Source: an uncultured Oscillospiraceae bacterium (GTDB lineage Bacteria > Bacillota > Clostridia > Oscillospirales > Acutalibacteraceae). Taken from it: a stretch of DNA of 5,799 bases. The notes below the pieces were generated by a model. That model did not search any database. It was given only the letters and a program-made list of their open reading frames with translations, and had not been told where the DNA came from. Of this stretch, positions 1 to 4,984 are shown piece by piece; the stretch's first letter is position 1, and each line of letters begins with the position of its first letter. The stretch covers positions 1-5,799 of the forward strand of contig USLV01000101.1 of the NCBI GenBank assembly GCA_900555705.1. Direction: 5' to 3'. Position numbers and translations under genes: made by a program.

Positions 1-1
1 G

Positions 2-1060
2 ATCGAAAAGGCGCGCGAGATCAACCCCGATGCGAGCCGCCGCGAGATGGATATGCTGATGTCTGCGGGCGAGCAGATTTCCATCTCTCTGCTCGCGATG
101 GCGATCGACAAGCTGGGCTGCCCGGCGGTCTCGCTGCTCGGCTGGCAGGCGGGCTTTCAGACCAACTCGGTCTATTCCTCCGCCCGTATCAAGCGTGTCA
201 CGGCGGAGCGCATCCGCCACGAACTGGACAAAAAACGCATCGTTGTCGTCGCGGGTTTCCAGGGCCTCAACAAGTATGAGGACATCACGACGCTCGGCCG
301 CGGCGGCTCGGATACGAGCGCGGTGGCGATCGCGGCGGCGATGCATGCCGATCTCTGCCAAATCTATACCGACGTCGAGGGTGTCTACACCGCCGACCCG
401 CGCAAGGTGAACAACGCGCAAAAGCTCAAGGAGATCACCTATGACGAGATGCTCGAGCTCGCCACGCTCGGCGCACAGGTGCTCAACAACCGTTCGGTCG
501 AAATGGCCAAAAAATTCAGCGTCGAGCTGGAGGTGCTCTCCAGCCTCAACCCGGTGCCCGGCACCAAAGTCAAGGAGGTAACGAAAATGGAGTCAATGCT
601 CATCAAAGGGGTCGCGAAGGACAGCAGCGTCGCCCGCGTTATGATCGTCGGTGTGCCGGATGAGCCCGGCATCGCCTTCAAGGTGTTCTCCCGCGTCGCC
701 CATGCCCACATCAATGTGGACATCATCCTGCAATCGGTCGGCCGCGACGGCACGAAGGACATCGCCTTCACCGTTCCGGAGAAGGACGGTCAGGCGGCTG
801 TCGACGCGCTGCGCGATTATGCCGAGATGGTCGGCGCGAAGGAGCTGCGCTTCGACACCGACGTCGCGAAGATCTCCATCGTCGGTGCGGGTATGGAAAC
901 CCACGAGGGCGTGGCCTCCAAGATGTTCGAGGCACTCTCCGACGCGAACATCAACATCAAGATGATCTCCACCAGCGAGATCAAGGTGTCGGTGCTGGTG
1001 GACGCGGTGGACGCGGACCGTGCGGTTTCCGCCGTCCACGCGAAGTTTTTCGATAACTGA
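2..1060 (+). CDS. lysC: Aspartokinase (aspartate kinase), 5'-truncated
   Basis: Cytoplasmic enzyme that phosphorylates L-aspartate with ATP, the first step towards lysine, threonine, methionine and diaminopimelate. The frame is already open at base 2, so the gene began before the window; 352 residues are visible and roughly 50-55 N-terminal residues are missing compared with the ~400-residue family. Visible landmarks are the MSAGEQISISLLAMAI segment (nt 56-106), the RGGSDT nucleotide/substrate-binding loop (299-316) followed by YTDVEGVYTADPR, and the GAQVLNNRSVEMAKKF stretch, where many homologues have a His in place of the first Asn. Two C-terminal ACT domains follow, the first from about nt 596 (VPDEPGIAFKVFS) and the second from about nt 869 (KISIVGAGMETHEGVA...KMISTSEIKVSVLV); these bind the feedback amino acid in this family. 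It stops at TGA 1058-1060, just before a strong terminator. Family assignment is secure; which amino acid inhibits it cannot be read here. Confidence 0.96.
   Translation: MEKAREINPDASRREMDMLMSAGEQISISLLAMAIDKLGCPAVSLLGWQAGFQTNSVYSSARIKRVTAERIRHELDKKRIVVVAGFQGLNKYEDITTLGRGGSDTSAVAIAAAMHADLCQIYTDVEGVYTADPRKVNNAQKLKEITYDEMLELATLGAQVLNNRSVEMAKKFSVELEVLSSLNPVPGTKVKEVTKMESMLIKGVAKDSSVARVMIVGVPDEPGIAFKVFSRVAHAHINVDIILQSVGRDGTKDIAFTVPEKDGQAAVDALRDYAEMVGAKELRFDTDVAKISIVGAGMETHEGVASKMFEALSDANINIKMISTSEIKVSVLVDAVDADRAVSAVHAKFFDN
572..579 (+). promoter_or_regulatory. Internal Shine-Dalgarno site within lysC
   Basis: AAGGAGGT sits inside the aspartokinase coding sequence, 7 nt before the in-frame ATG at 587. 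It is at least as good a match to the anti-SD sequence as any start site of the ordinary genes in this window, and it supports internal translation of the regulatory subunit. Confidence 0.72.
587..1060 (+). CDS. Internal in-frame start: aspartokinase regulatory (beta) subunit
   Basis: An ATG at 587-589 lies in the aspartokinase reading frame and is preceded by AAGGAGGT (572-579), a near-perfect Shine-Dalgarno sequence, with 7 nt between. Starting here gives 157 residues that hold only the two ACT domains. This is the arrangement known for Bacillus subtilis aspartokinase II, where one gene makes a full-length alpha subunit and, from an internal start, a beta subunit of about 160 residues; alpha and beta assemble together. 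The position, at the boundary of kinase and ACT domains, the length and the spacing all fit. What is seen is the ribosome site and frame; that the shorter protein is made is inferred. The alternative is a chance site formed by the codons for Lys-Glu-Val, which can encode such a motif by accident. Confidence 0.7.
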   Translation: MESMLIKGVAKDSSVARVMIVGVPDEPGIAFKVFSRVAHAHINVDIILQSVGRDGTKDIAFTVPEKDGQAAVDALRDYAEMVGAKELRFDTDVAKISIVGAGMETHEGVASKMFEALSDANINIKMISTSEIKVSVLVDAVDADRAVSAVHAKFFDN

Positions 1061-1083
1061 ATGAAAAAAGCGGCATAGAAAAG

Positions 1084-1134
1084 GAGCCGGCGGGCTCGGG
1101 ACGTGTTTCCCGAGCCCGCCGGCTCTCTGTTTTA
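1084..1134. terminator. Bidirectional intrinsic terminator between convergent genes
   Basis: A perfect 18-bp inverted repeat (left arm 1084-1101, right arm 1108-1125, loop CGTGTT) lies 23 nt after the aspartokinase stop. On the plus strand the stem is followed by a T-rich stretch (TCTGTTTTA). On the minus strand it follows the lipoprotein stop codon (1132-1134) directly and leads into CCTTTTCTATGCCGCTTTTTT. It can therefore end transcription from both sides. The U-tracts are interrupted, but the stem is very GC-rich and uninterrupted. Confidence 0.9.
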
Positions 1135-2439
1135 CCATTCCAGAAGCGTGCAGAATTCCACCAGAATCCGCCGCCCGGACGGCTCGGTCAGCGTGGCGAA
1201 ATACAGCCAGTATTGGCGGGTGAAATCGGACAGGACACTTCCCTCCGGCGGCGTATAGCCGTCCATGCGTCCGACCGTTCCCCCCTCTCCGACGATATAG
1301 GGGTCGGCCTTTCCGGTCAGCTCATAGTATTTCCGTTCGATGCCCTCCGGTATATCCTCTTCCAGAGAGACCGGCCCGCCCGCCTCCAGGTCATAGGTAT
1401 AGATGCAGCCCGGTACAGCCGCCGCCGGATAGTTGCCGCCTCCCGGCATGACATAATCCCGCTCCAGATACATCAGATAAAATCGCGATTCCGTTATCGA
1501 CAGGTAGGGATAAAAGACCAGGTCGGCCTGTTGCAGCCGGGGAACCATCTCCTCCACAGCCGCATTGATCGCCGCGTCGGCTTCCGGCATCGTGCCGTCA
1601 TTGATGGTGACGGTCGGCACCATGGTCTCCTGTCCCGCGTCCGTTATCAGCCGTTCGTACGATACATCGTAGTAATAATGGCCCGCCGGACTGGCATAGC
1701 AGGCGAGCTCCATGCTCAGGCTGTCATAGGGCCAGAAGGGATGGCTTCTGTTGCAATACAAAATCAATTGTGTCGTCCCGCTGGCGGAATTATAGGCCAG
1801 CCCAAAATAGGGATAGTCGGCCGGGAAGCCGGTAAAGGGACGTTTGAGCTCCGTATCCCCGATTGCCTTCAAAAGCCGTCTGTTTATCAGCTCCGCCACC
1901 GGGATATTTTCATAAAACAGATCGGCAAGAGCGAGCTGTCTCCCCGTTTCCAGATCAAAGACGGCGGTTCGGTCGGCGATAGCGGGCACCCCGTGAAAGG
2001 GACCGCTCCAGTACTCCTCAAGCGGATCAATCACAGACAATCGTATGCTCAAATATCCCAAATCCACCGTCGCATTCTCGGTAATGGCGCCGGGAATCTC
2101 CGCCAGCTCCTCCCGCGCCGTGCGGATCCAGTTCCACACGGTCTCCCTGTGTGGGGAGCCCTCCAGCGCACCGATTTGCACGATGGTTCGCACATGACAG
2201 ACCCCCTGTTCGCCGGCATCTTTTGTCTCGCAGTTGACCGTCGTATCGTATGCCTCCGCCAGTGCCGCCCGGTTTTCTGTTCCGAGCGGCACGGTTCCGG
2301 ACAAGTCTTCCACCAAGGAGACGCCGCTGTCCGTCGGAGGCGCGGAGATGGGCGGCGTGGACGCAGGACCGCAGCCGGTCAGTCCTGTCACAACCGCCAG
2401 AAGCAGCGCCACCATACCAGACCATCCTCTTTTGTTCAT
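1132..2439 (-). CDS. RsiV/DUF3298-like lipoprotein with a duplicated domain
   Basis: Predicted secreted lipoprotein of 435 residues with unknown substrate. The N-terminus has a basic start, a hydrophobic stretch (residues 9-20) and the lipobox LTGC with Cys23 as the lipidated residue, followed by a Pro/Ser/Thr-rich linker. Two stretches resemble each other and the DUF3298/RsiV-type extracytoplasmic fold: residues about 84-190 (GYLSIRLSV, then AVFDLETGRQLALADLFYE) and about 274-375 (PYLSITESRF, then YTYDLEAGGPVSLEEDIPE). The pattern 'YLSI... aromatic/acidic... T-x-D-L-E-x-G-x-x-x-x-L-x-x-x' recurs in both. Start choice: ATG 2437-2439 follows AAGGAG (complement of 2449-2454) at a 9-nt spacing. 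It is the second gene after the PstS-like lipoprotein, 45 nt downstream, probably in one transcript. DUF3298 proteins include anti-sigma factors and peptidoglycan deacetylases, but no catalytic domain or cytoplasmic anti-sigma domain is seen here. The lipoprotein call is strong; the domain family is from pattern memory only. Confidence 0.78.
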   Translation of the reverse strand: MNKRGWSGMVALLLAVVTGLTGCGPASTPPISAPPTDSGVSLVEDLSGTVPLGTENRAALAEAYDTTVNCETKDAGEQGVCHVRTIVQIGALEGSPHRETVWNWIRTAREELAEIPGAITENATVDLGYLSIRLSVIDPLEEYWSGPFHGVPAIADRTAVFDLETGRQLALADLFYENIPVAELINRRLLKAIGDTELKRPFTGFPADYPYFGLAYNSASGTTQLILYCNRSHPFWPYDSLSMELACYASPAGHYYYDVSYERLITDAGQETMVPTVTINDGTMPEADAAINAAVEEMVPRLQQADLVFYPYLSITESRFYLMYLERDYVMPGGGNYPAAAVPGCIYTYDLEAGGPVSLEEDIPEGIERKYYELTGKADPYIVGEGGTVGRMDGYTPPEGSVLSDFTRQYWLYFATLTEPSGRRILVEFCTLLEW

Positions 2440-2459
2440 GGTGCCTCACTCCTTACAAT

Positions 2460-2476
2460 GGGAGGCAAAGCCTCCC
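2460..2476 (-). other. Small intercistronic hairpin
   Basis: GGGAGGC, AAA, GCCTCCC form a 7-bp GC-rich stem with a 3-nt loop in the 45-nt gap between the two minus-strand lipoprotein genes. No T-run follows it on the minus strand, so it is not a good intrinsic terminator. It ends about 5 nt before the Shine-Dalgarno site of the downstream gene. It may protect or set the ratio of the two messages, or be incidental. Confidence 0.45.
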
Positions 2477-2484
2477 GGAATCGG

Positions 2485-3399
2485 CTATTGCATCGGCACA
2501 TAACCGGCCTCCTCCGCCACCCGCTGCCCCTCCTCGCCGAGCAGCCAGTCAATCATTTTGCGGGCAGGATCGGTTTTCGGTGTGTCCTTGCGAATCACGG
2601 CGTAATAATAGGTGATCAGCGGATAGCTTCCGTCGGCGATGGTCTCTCCGGACGGCACCACGCCGTCCACGCCGAGCAGCTTCACCGTGTCCTTCATATA
2701 CATATCGGTCGCATAATAGAAGACGGAATAGCCAAGTGCCGATTCCGCGTTGTCATATGCCGCCACCGCGTCGATGAGACCGCTCATAGACGCTTTCTCG
2801 AGATCGGGCACCGCCTGTGTCGGTTCCGTATCCTTCATCAGAAGCTGGAGAAACAACGCCTGGCTGCCGGAGGTTGCCGGACGCTGGAAGGGCCGGATCG
2901 CCGAATCGGAACCGCCGACGTTTTTCCAATTTGTGATTTCACCGGTGTATATGCTTTTCAATTGCTGCTGCGTCAGAGTGTCCACCCCGTTCTTCGTGTT
3001 GGCCAGAAAGACAAGCGCATCCTTGACAACGGGAATCACCTCGACCTCCACTCCCTGCTGCCTGCCGGTATCCAGCCACTCCTCCTGCGGAGAGGTCACG
3101 AAAATCAGATCCGCATCGCCGTCAATCAGCTTCACAAAGGCGTTATAGGTCTTGCTGTGGGAAACCCGCTGGGAAGCCTGCTCATCGCTCAGTTCGAGCC
3201 AATGCTTCAGAATGCCTTCTGTCAGCGGGATCGTGGCGGTGGAACCGTCGATCCGATCCCAGAGCTCGGCAAAGTCCCCGGCGCTCACCTCCGGCGTACT
3301 GTTCCCCGCCTCCGAAACCGGCGGCAGCTCCGACTGACAGCCGGACAACATGCCCACCCACAGCAAACAGCAGAAAACCAGAATACCCATCTTTTTCAT
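2485..3399 (-). CDS. PstS-like phosphate-binding lipoprotein
   Basis: Predicted 304-residue lipoprotein of the PstS-type periplasmic-binding-protein family (PBP-like type 2), anchored outside the membrane. Lipobox LSGC places the lipidated residue at Cys21. Family motifs are DGSTATIPL (51-59), a phosphate-binding loop in PstS; KSIYTGEITNWKNVGG (148-163); RPATSGSQALF (173-183), equivalent to the R-x-x-x-SGS/T loop; and ALGYSVFYY (221-229). The open frame continues upstream to 3504, but I start at ATG 3397-3399. That Met begins a proper signal peptide, the longer version would place charged residues before it, and a consensus promoter (3433-3461) lies inside the extension. The Shine-Dalgarno (GAGAGG about 10 nt upstream) is modest. 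No pstC, pstA or pstB is nearby; the partner is an unrelated lipoprotein. It may therefore be a solitary binding or sensing protein, and phosphate as ligand is inferred from family. Confidence 0.88.
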   Translation of the reverse strand: MKKMGILVFCCLLWVGMLSGCQSELPPVSEAGNSTPEVSAGDFAELWDRIDGSTATIPLTEGILKHWLELSDEQASQRVSHSKTYNAFVKLIDGDADLIFVTSPQEEWLDTGRQQGVEVEVIPVVKDALVFLANTKNGVDTLTQQQLKSIYTGEITNWKNVGGSDSAIRPFQRPATSGSQALFLQLLMKDTEPTQAVPDLEKASMSGLIDAVAAYDNAESALGYSVFYYATDMYMKDTVKLLGVDGVVPSGETIADGSYPLITYYYAVIRKDTPKTDPARKMIDWLLGEEGQRVAEEAGYVPMQ

Positions 3400-3432
3400 T
3401 TCGCCACATCCTCTCCCTGTTTTTTCAATTCC

Positions 3433-3461
3433 ATTATAGGATATCATTTTTTTGCAGTCAA
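3433..3461 (-). promoter_or_regulatory. Sigma-A promoter of the lipoprotein operon
   Basis: Read on the minus strand: -35 TTGACT (complement of 3456-3461), 17-bp spacer, -10 TATAAT (complement of 3433-3438). Transcription should start near 3426, giving a leader of about 27 nt before ATG 3399. This also argues against any start codon further upstream. Confidence 0.85.
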
Positions 3462-3462
3462 C

Positions 3463-3495
3463 GATTGTAACAACATTGAAACCAATATATGACAA
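3463..3495 (-). promoter_or_regulatory. Pho-box-like 11-bp direct repeats
   Basis: Immediately upstream of the -35 element, the minus strand reads as three consecutive 11-mers: TTGTCATATAT (3495-3485), TGGTTTCAATG (3484-3474) and TTGTTACAATC (3473-3463). The last two agree at 8 of 11 positions; the first resembles the E. coli PhoB half-site CTGTCATAAAT. An 11-bp period next to the -35 of a PstS-like gene is what a PhoB/PhoP operator looks like. The region is AT-rich, so chance resemblance is possible, and the middle repeat is weak. Confidence 0.45.
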
Positions 3496-3521
3496 CATTT
3501 TCATTTTTCAAGAAATCCCTC

Positions 3522-3550
3522 TTGACAAGGCGCCGGAAACACGCTAAAAT
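3522..3550 (+). promoter_or_regulatory. Sigma-A promoter of the perR-rubrerythrin operon
   Basis: TTGACA (3522-3527), 17-bp spacer, TAAAAT (3545-3550): near-consensus on the plus strand. The start of transcription is expected near 3556-3558, about 25 nt before the perR ATG. Confidence 0.88.
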
Positions 3551-3554
3551 AGAA

Positions 3555-3569
3555 ATAGAATAATTCTAA
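3555..3569 (+). promoter_or_regulatory. PerR-box-like palindrome (autoregulatory operator)
   Basis: The core TAGAATAATTCTA (3556-3568) is a perfect 6-1-6 palindrome. The 15-mer at 3555-3569 matches the Bacillus PerR box TTATAATNATTATAA at 11 of 14 defined positions. It begins 4 nt after the -10 hexamer and covers the expected transcription start, so a bound repressor would block initiation. Binding by the adjacent gene product is inferred. Confidence 0.72.
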
Positions 3570-3582
3570 TTTTGGAGGAGCT

Positions 3583-3978
3583 ATGACAAAGAATGCCCGG
3601 CTCATCCTGGAGATGATTGAACACTCCCATGACCACCCGACAGCCGAACAGATTTATCTGACACTCAAAGAGCAAAACGCCAAAATCGCGCTCGCTACGG
3701 TTTATAACAACCTGAACGCCCTGTACGCGGCAGGCCGAATCCGGAAGCTGTCGGTCGAGGGACAGGCCGACCGTTATGACAAAGCCCATCGGCACGATCA
3801 TCTGATCTGTGACGGCTGCGGCCGACTCGCGGATATCGCGTTGGAGGATTTGACCGCCCGTTTCCAGCAGGCAGTCCCGGGCGATATTCTCTCCTATGAT
3901 CTGAGCATCCACTATCTCTGCCCGGACTGCCGGACCAGGGCGCACCAGTCCCCGTCAGCACAGCCGATCGGCTGTTGA
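3583..3978 (+). CDS. perR: PerR-type peroxide-responsive repressor (Fur family)
   Basis: Metal-dependent cytoplasmic DNA-binding repressor of the Fur family, 131 residues. The winged-helix recognition region is ATVYNNLNALYAAGRIRKL (38-56). The structural zinc site is present as two CxxC pairs (Cys76/Cys79 and Cys113/Cys116). By alignment with B. subtilis PerR, the regulatory metal ligands are all kept: His18, Asp66, His71, His73 and Asp84 match PerR His37, Asp85, His91, His93 and Asp104. Asp rather than Glu at the last position is typical of PerR and linked to peroxide sensing by iron-catalysed histidine oxidation. It starts at ATG 3583 after GGAGGAG; an in-frame TAG at 3556 rules out an earlier start, so the protein lacks about 18 N-terminal residues (the first helix) relative to B. 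subtilis PerR. Rubrerythrin follows after 40 nt, supporting a peroxide-stress role. PerR versus Fur is inferred from residues and context. Confidence 0.9.
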   Translation: MTKNARLILEMIEHSHDHPTAEQIYLTLKEQNAKIALATVYNNLNALYAAGRIRKLSVEGQADRYDKAHRHDHLICDGCGRLADIALEDLTARFQQAVPGDILSYDLSIHYLCPDCRTRAHQSPSAQPIGC

Positions 3979-4018
3979 TACACGACTATCCAAACCGAAC
4001 AGAAAGGACGAAATACCC

Positions 4019-4555
4019 ATGAACAAGTATGCCGGAACCCAAACCGAAAAGAATCTCGAGGCGGCCTTCGCCGGAGAATCGCAGGCACGGAACAAGTACA
4101 CCTATTTTGCCTCCGTCGCCAAAAAAGAGGGCTATGAGCAGATCGCGGCCCTGTTTCTGAAAACCGCGGACAACGAGAAGGAGCACGCGAAGATGTGGTT
4201 CAAGGAGCTGAGCGGCCTCGGCAACACCGCCGAGAACCTCGGCGCCGCAGCCGCCGGCGAGAACTACGAGTGGACGGATATGTACGCCGGTTTCGCCGAG
4301 ACAGCGGAGGCAGAGGGCTTCCCGGAGCTCGCGGCAAAATTCCGCCTTGTCGCCGCGATTGAAAAGCACCACGAGGAGCGCTATCGCGCGCTGCTGAAAA
4401 ACGTCGAGACGGCGGCAGTTTTCGCGAAGAGCGAGGTGAAGGTCTGGGAGTGCCGGAACTGCGGTCATATTGTGGTCGGCACCAACGCCCCGGACATCTG
4501 CCCGACCTGTAACCATCCCCAGAGCTATTTCGAGCTCCACGCGGAAAACTACTGA
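4019..4555 (+). CDS. rbr: Rubrerythrin, peroxide reductase
   Basis: Cytoplasmic non-haem iron protein that reduces hydrogen peroxide to water in anaerobes, taking electrons through rubredoxin and NAD(P)H. Its 178 residues have the standard two-part build. The N-terminal four-helix di-iron domain shows Glu20 in FAGESQARNKY, Glu53-x-x-His56 in DNEKEHAK, Glu81/Glu84 in GENYEW and Glu115-x-x-His118. The C-terminal rubredoxin-like domain has Cys145-x-x-Cys148 (CRNCG) and Cys161-x-x-Cys164 (CPTCNHP), which bind one iron. All ligands appear present and length is as expected, so the protein should be active. ATG 4019 follows AAAGGA (4003-4008) at a 10-nt spacing. No promoter or PerR box is seen in the 40-nt gap after perR, so the two are probably cotranscribed under PerR control. 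Confidence 0.97.
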   Translation: MNKYAGTQTEKNLEAAFAGESQARNKYTYFASVAKKEGYEQIAALFLKTADNEKEHAKMWFKELSGLGNTAENLGAAAAGENYEWTDMYAGFAETAEAEGFPELAAKFRLVAAIEKHHEERYRALLKNVETAAVFAKSEVKVWECRNCGHIVVGTNAPDICPTCNHPQSYFELHAENY

Positions 4556-4565
4556 TCATCCATAC

Positions 4566-4586
4566 AGGAGGGCTGCGGTTTTATGA
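4566..4586 (+). other. Possible start of a third operon gene, cut off by adapter
   Basis: AGGAGG (4566-4571) stands 11 nt before an ATG at 4583-4585, only 10 nt after the rubrerythrin stop. This could be the start of another gene in the peroxide operon, but adapter sequence begins at 4587, after one codon plus one base. The apparent 23-residue frame that continues to a TAA at 4652-4654 is mostly translated adapter (VSYTHLTLP) and is not real. The spacing is longer than ideal, so this is tentative. Confidence 0.3.
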
Positions 4587-4615
4587 CTGTCTCTTATACA
4601 CATCTGACGCTGCCG
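4587..4615 (+). other. Illumina Nextera adapter inside the contig (artefact)
   Basis: The 19-bp engineered Tn5 mosaic end CTGTCTCTTATACACATCT (4587-4605) is followed by GACGCTGCCG (4606-4615), the start of the reverse complement of the Nextera read-1 adapter. The mosaic end is a synthetic hybrid of the IS50 ends, and the GACGCTGCCG tail is specific to library oligonucleotides, so this is not a natural transposon end. After 4615 the sequence departs from the adapter, which would continue ACGA. The same 29 bases recur at the contig end (5758-5786). The DNA left and right of this point is therefore joined artificially. Confidence 0.97.
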
Positions 4616-4637
4616 TTTTTCGCCGTACTTTTGTCTT

Positions 4638-4817
4638 TTACGCTTTGCCGATAAATTTCTCGGCGCACTGCTTCAGCTCCTGCAAATCCTGCACCTGCAC
4701 ACCGGACTGCACCAGCGTCTCCTGCACGCTGGCCGGCAGGGTGTTGAAATACTGCCGCAGCTCCGCGTCGTTCGGGAACGGCGCGGATTTCTTCTGATTC
4801 TGACTGTTGCTCGGCAT
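4638..4817 (-). CDS. Small hypothetical protein, 59 residues
   Basis: I do not recognise this protein. ATG 4815-4817 is chosen because AAAGGAG (complement of 4827-4833) lies 9 nt upstream; a TTG at 4821-4823 in the same frame would be only 3 nt from that site. The frame ends at TAA 4638-4640. The first 18 residues are polar (Asn, Gln, Ser, Lys) and likely disordered. Residues about 19-58 look like two or three amphipathic helices (ELRQYFNTL, SVQETLVQSG, LQELKQCAEKFIGK). There is no signal peptide or membrane segment and one cysteine (Cys51). It is divergent from the SRP RNA-dnaX unit. Its downstream sequence, including any terminator, is lost at the adapter junction. The good ribosome site and protein-like composition support a real gene. 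Confidence 0.62.
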   Translation of the reverse strand: MPSNSQNQKKSAPFPNDAELRQYFNTLPASVQETLVQSGVQVQDLQELKQCAEKFIGKA

Positions 4818-4922
4818 AACCAAACGCTCCTTTCCTGTGATCTGTCTTTAGTATGCCGCCCGAAAAGGGGCCTACGATTGGAATATGCTGGGAGGAAAAG
4901 CGACAAATGGCATCCTCCGCAG

Positions 4923-4940
4923 AAAAATCAGTTGATTTTT
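4923..4940. repeat. Inverted repeat over the -35 of the SRP RNA promoter
   Basis: AAAAATCA (4923-4930) and TGATTTTT (4933-4940) form a perfect 8-bp inverted repeat around GT. It overlaps the -35 hexamer (4932-4937). It could be a protein site or simply AT-rich promoter DNA acting as an UP-like element. Confidence 0.35.
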
Positions 4941-4960
4941 TCGCCTGTTTCGTGTATACT
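4932..4960 (+). promoter_or_regulatory. Sigma-A promoter of the SRP RNA gene
   Basis: TTGATT (4932-4937), 17-bp spacer, TATACT (4955-4960) on the plus strand, predicting a start near 4966-4968. It is the only strong promoter I see before the SRP RNA and dnaX. Confidence 0.8.
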
Positions 4961-4984
4961 ACAAGATAAGCCCGGATCGGGCGG

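Noticed and set aside
593..1138. A 181-codon minus-strand frame opposite the aspartokinase ACT domains
   Set aside because: It is a codon-bias shadow of a well-identified gene, runs through the terminator hairpin, and has no recognisable protein features.
1213..3492. A 759-codon open frame on the plus strand across both lipoprotein genes
   Set aside because: Its codons are exactly register-aligned with the minus-strand genes, so a stop would need TTA, CTA or TCA codons in the sense genes, which are rare in this GC-rich DNA. The product is Arg/His-rich, has no motif, and the minus-strand genes have signal peptides, ribosome sites and a promoter.
3960..3975. A 16-bp perfect palindrome, ACAGCCGATCGGCTGT, at the 3' end of perR
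   Set aside because: It lies in coding sequence, would form only a tight stem without a T-run, and has no promoter or known operator match nearby. It could affect perR-rbr message stability, but nothing else supports this.
4587..4605. A natural Tn5/IS50 transposon end
   Set aside because: The sequence is the engineered mosaic end, neither natural IS50 end, and is followed by library-specific adapter bases. No transposase or target duplication is present.
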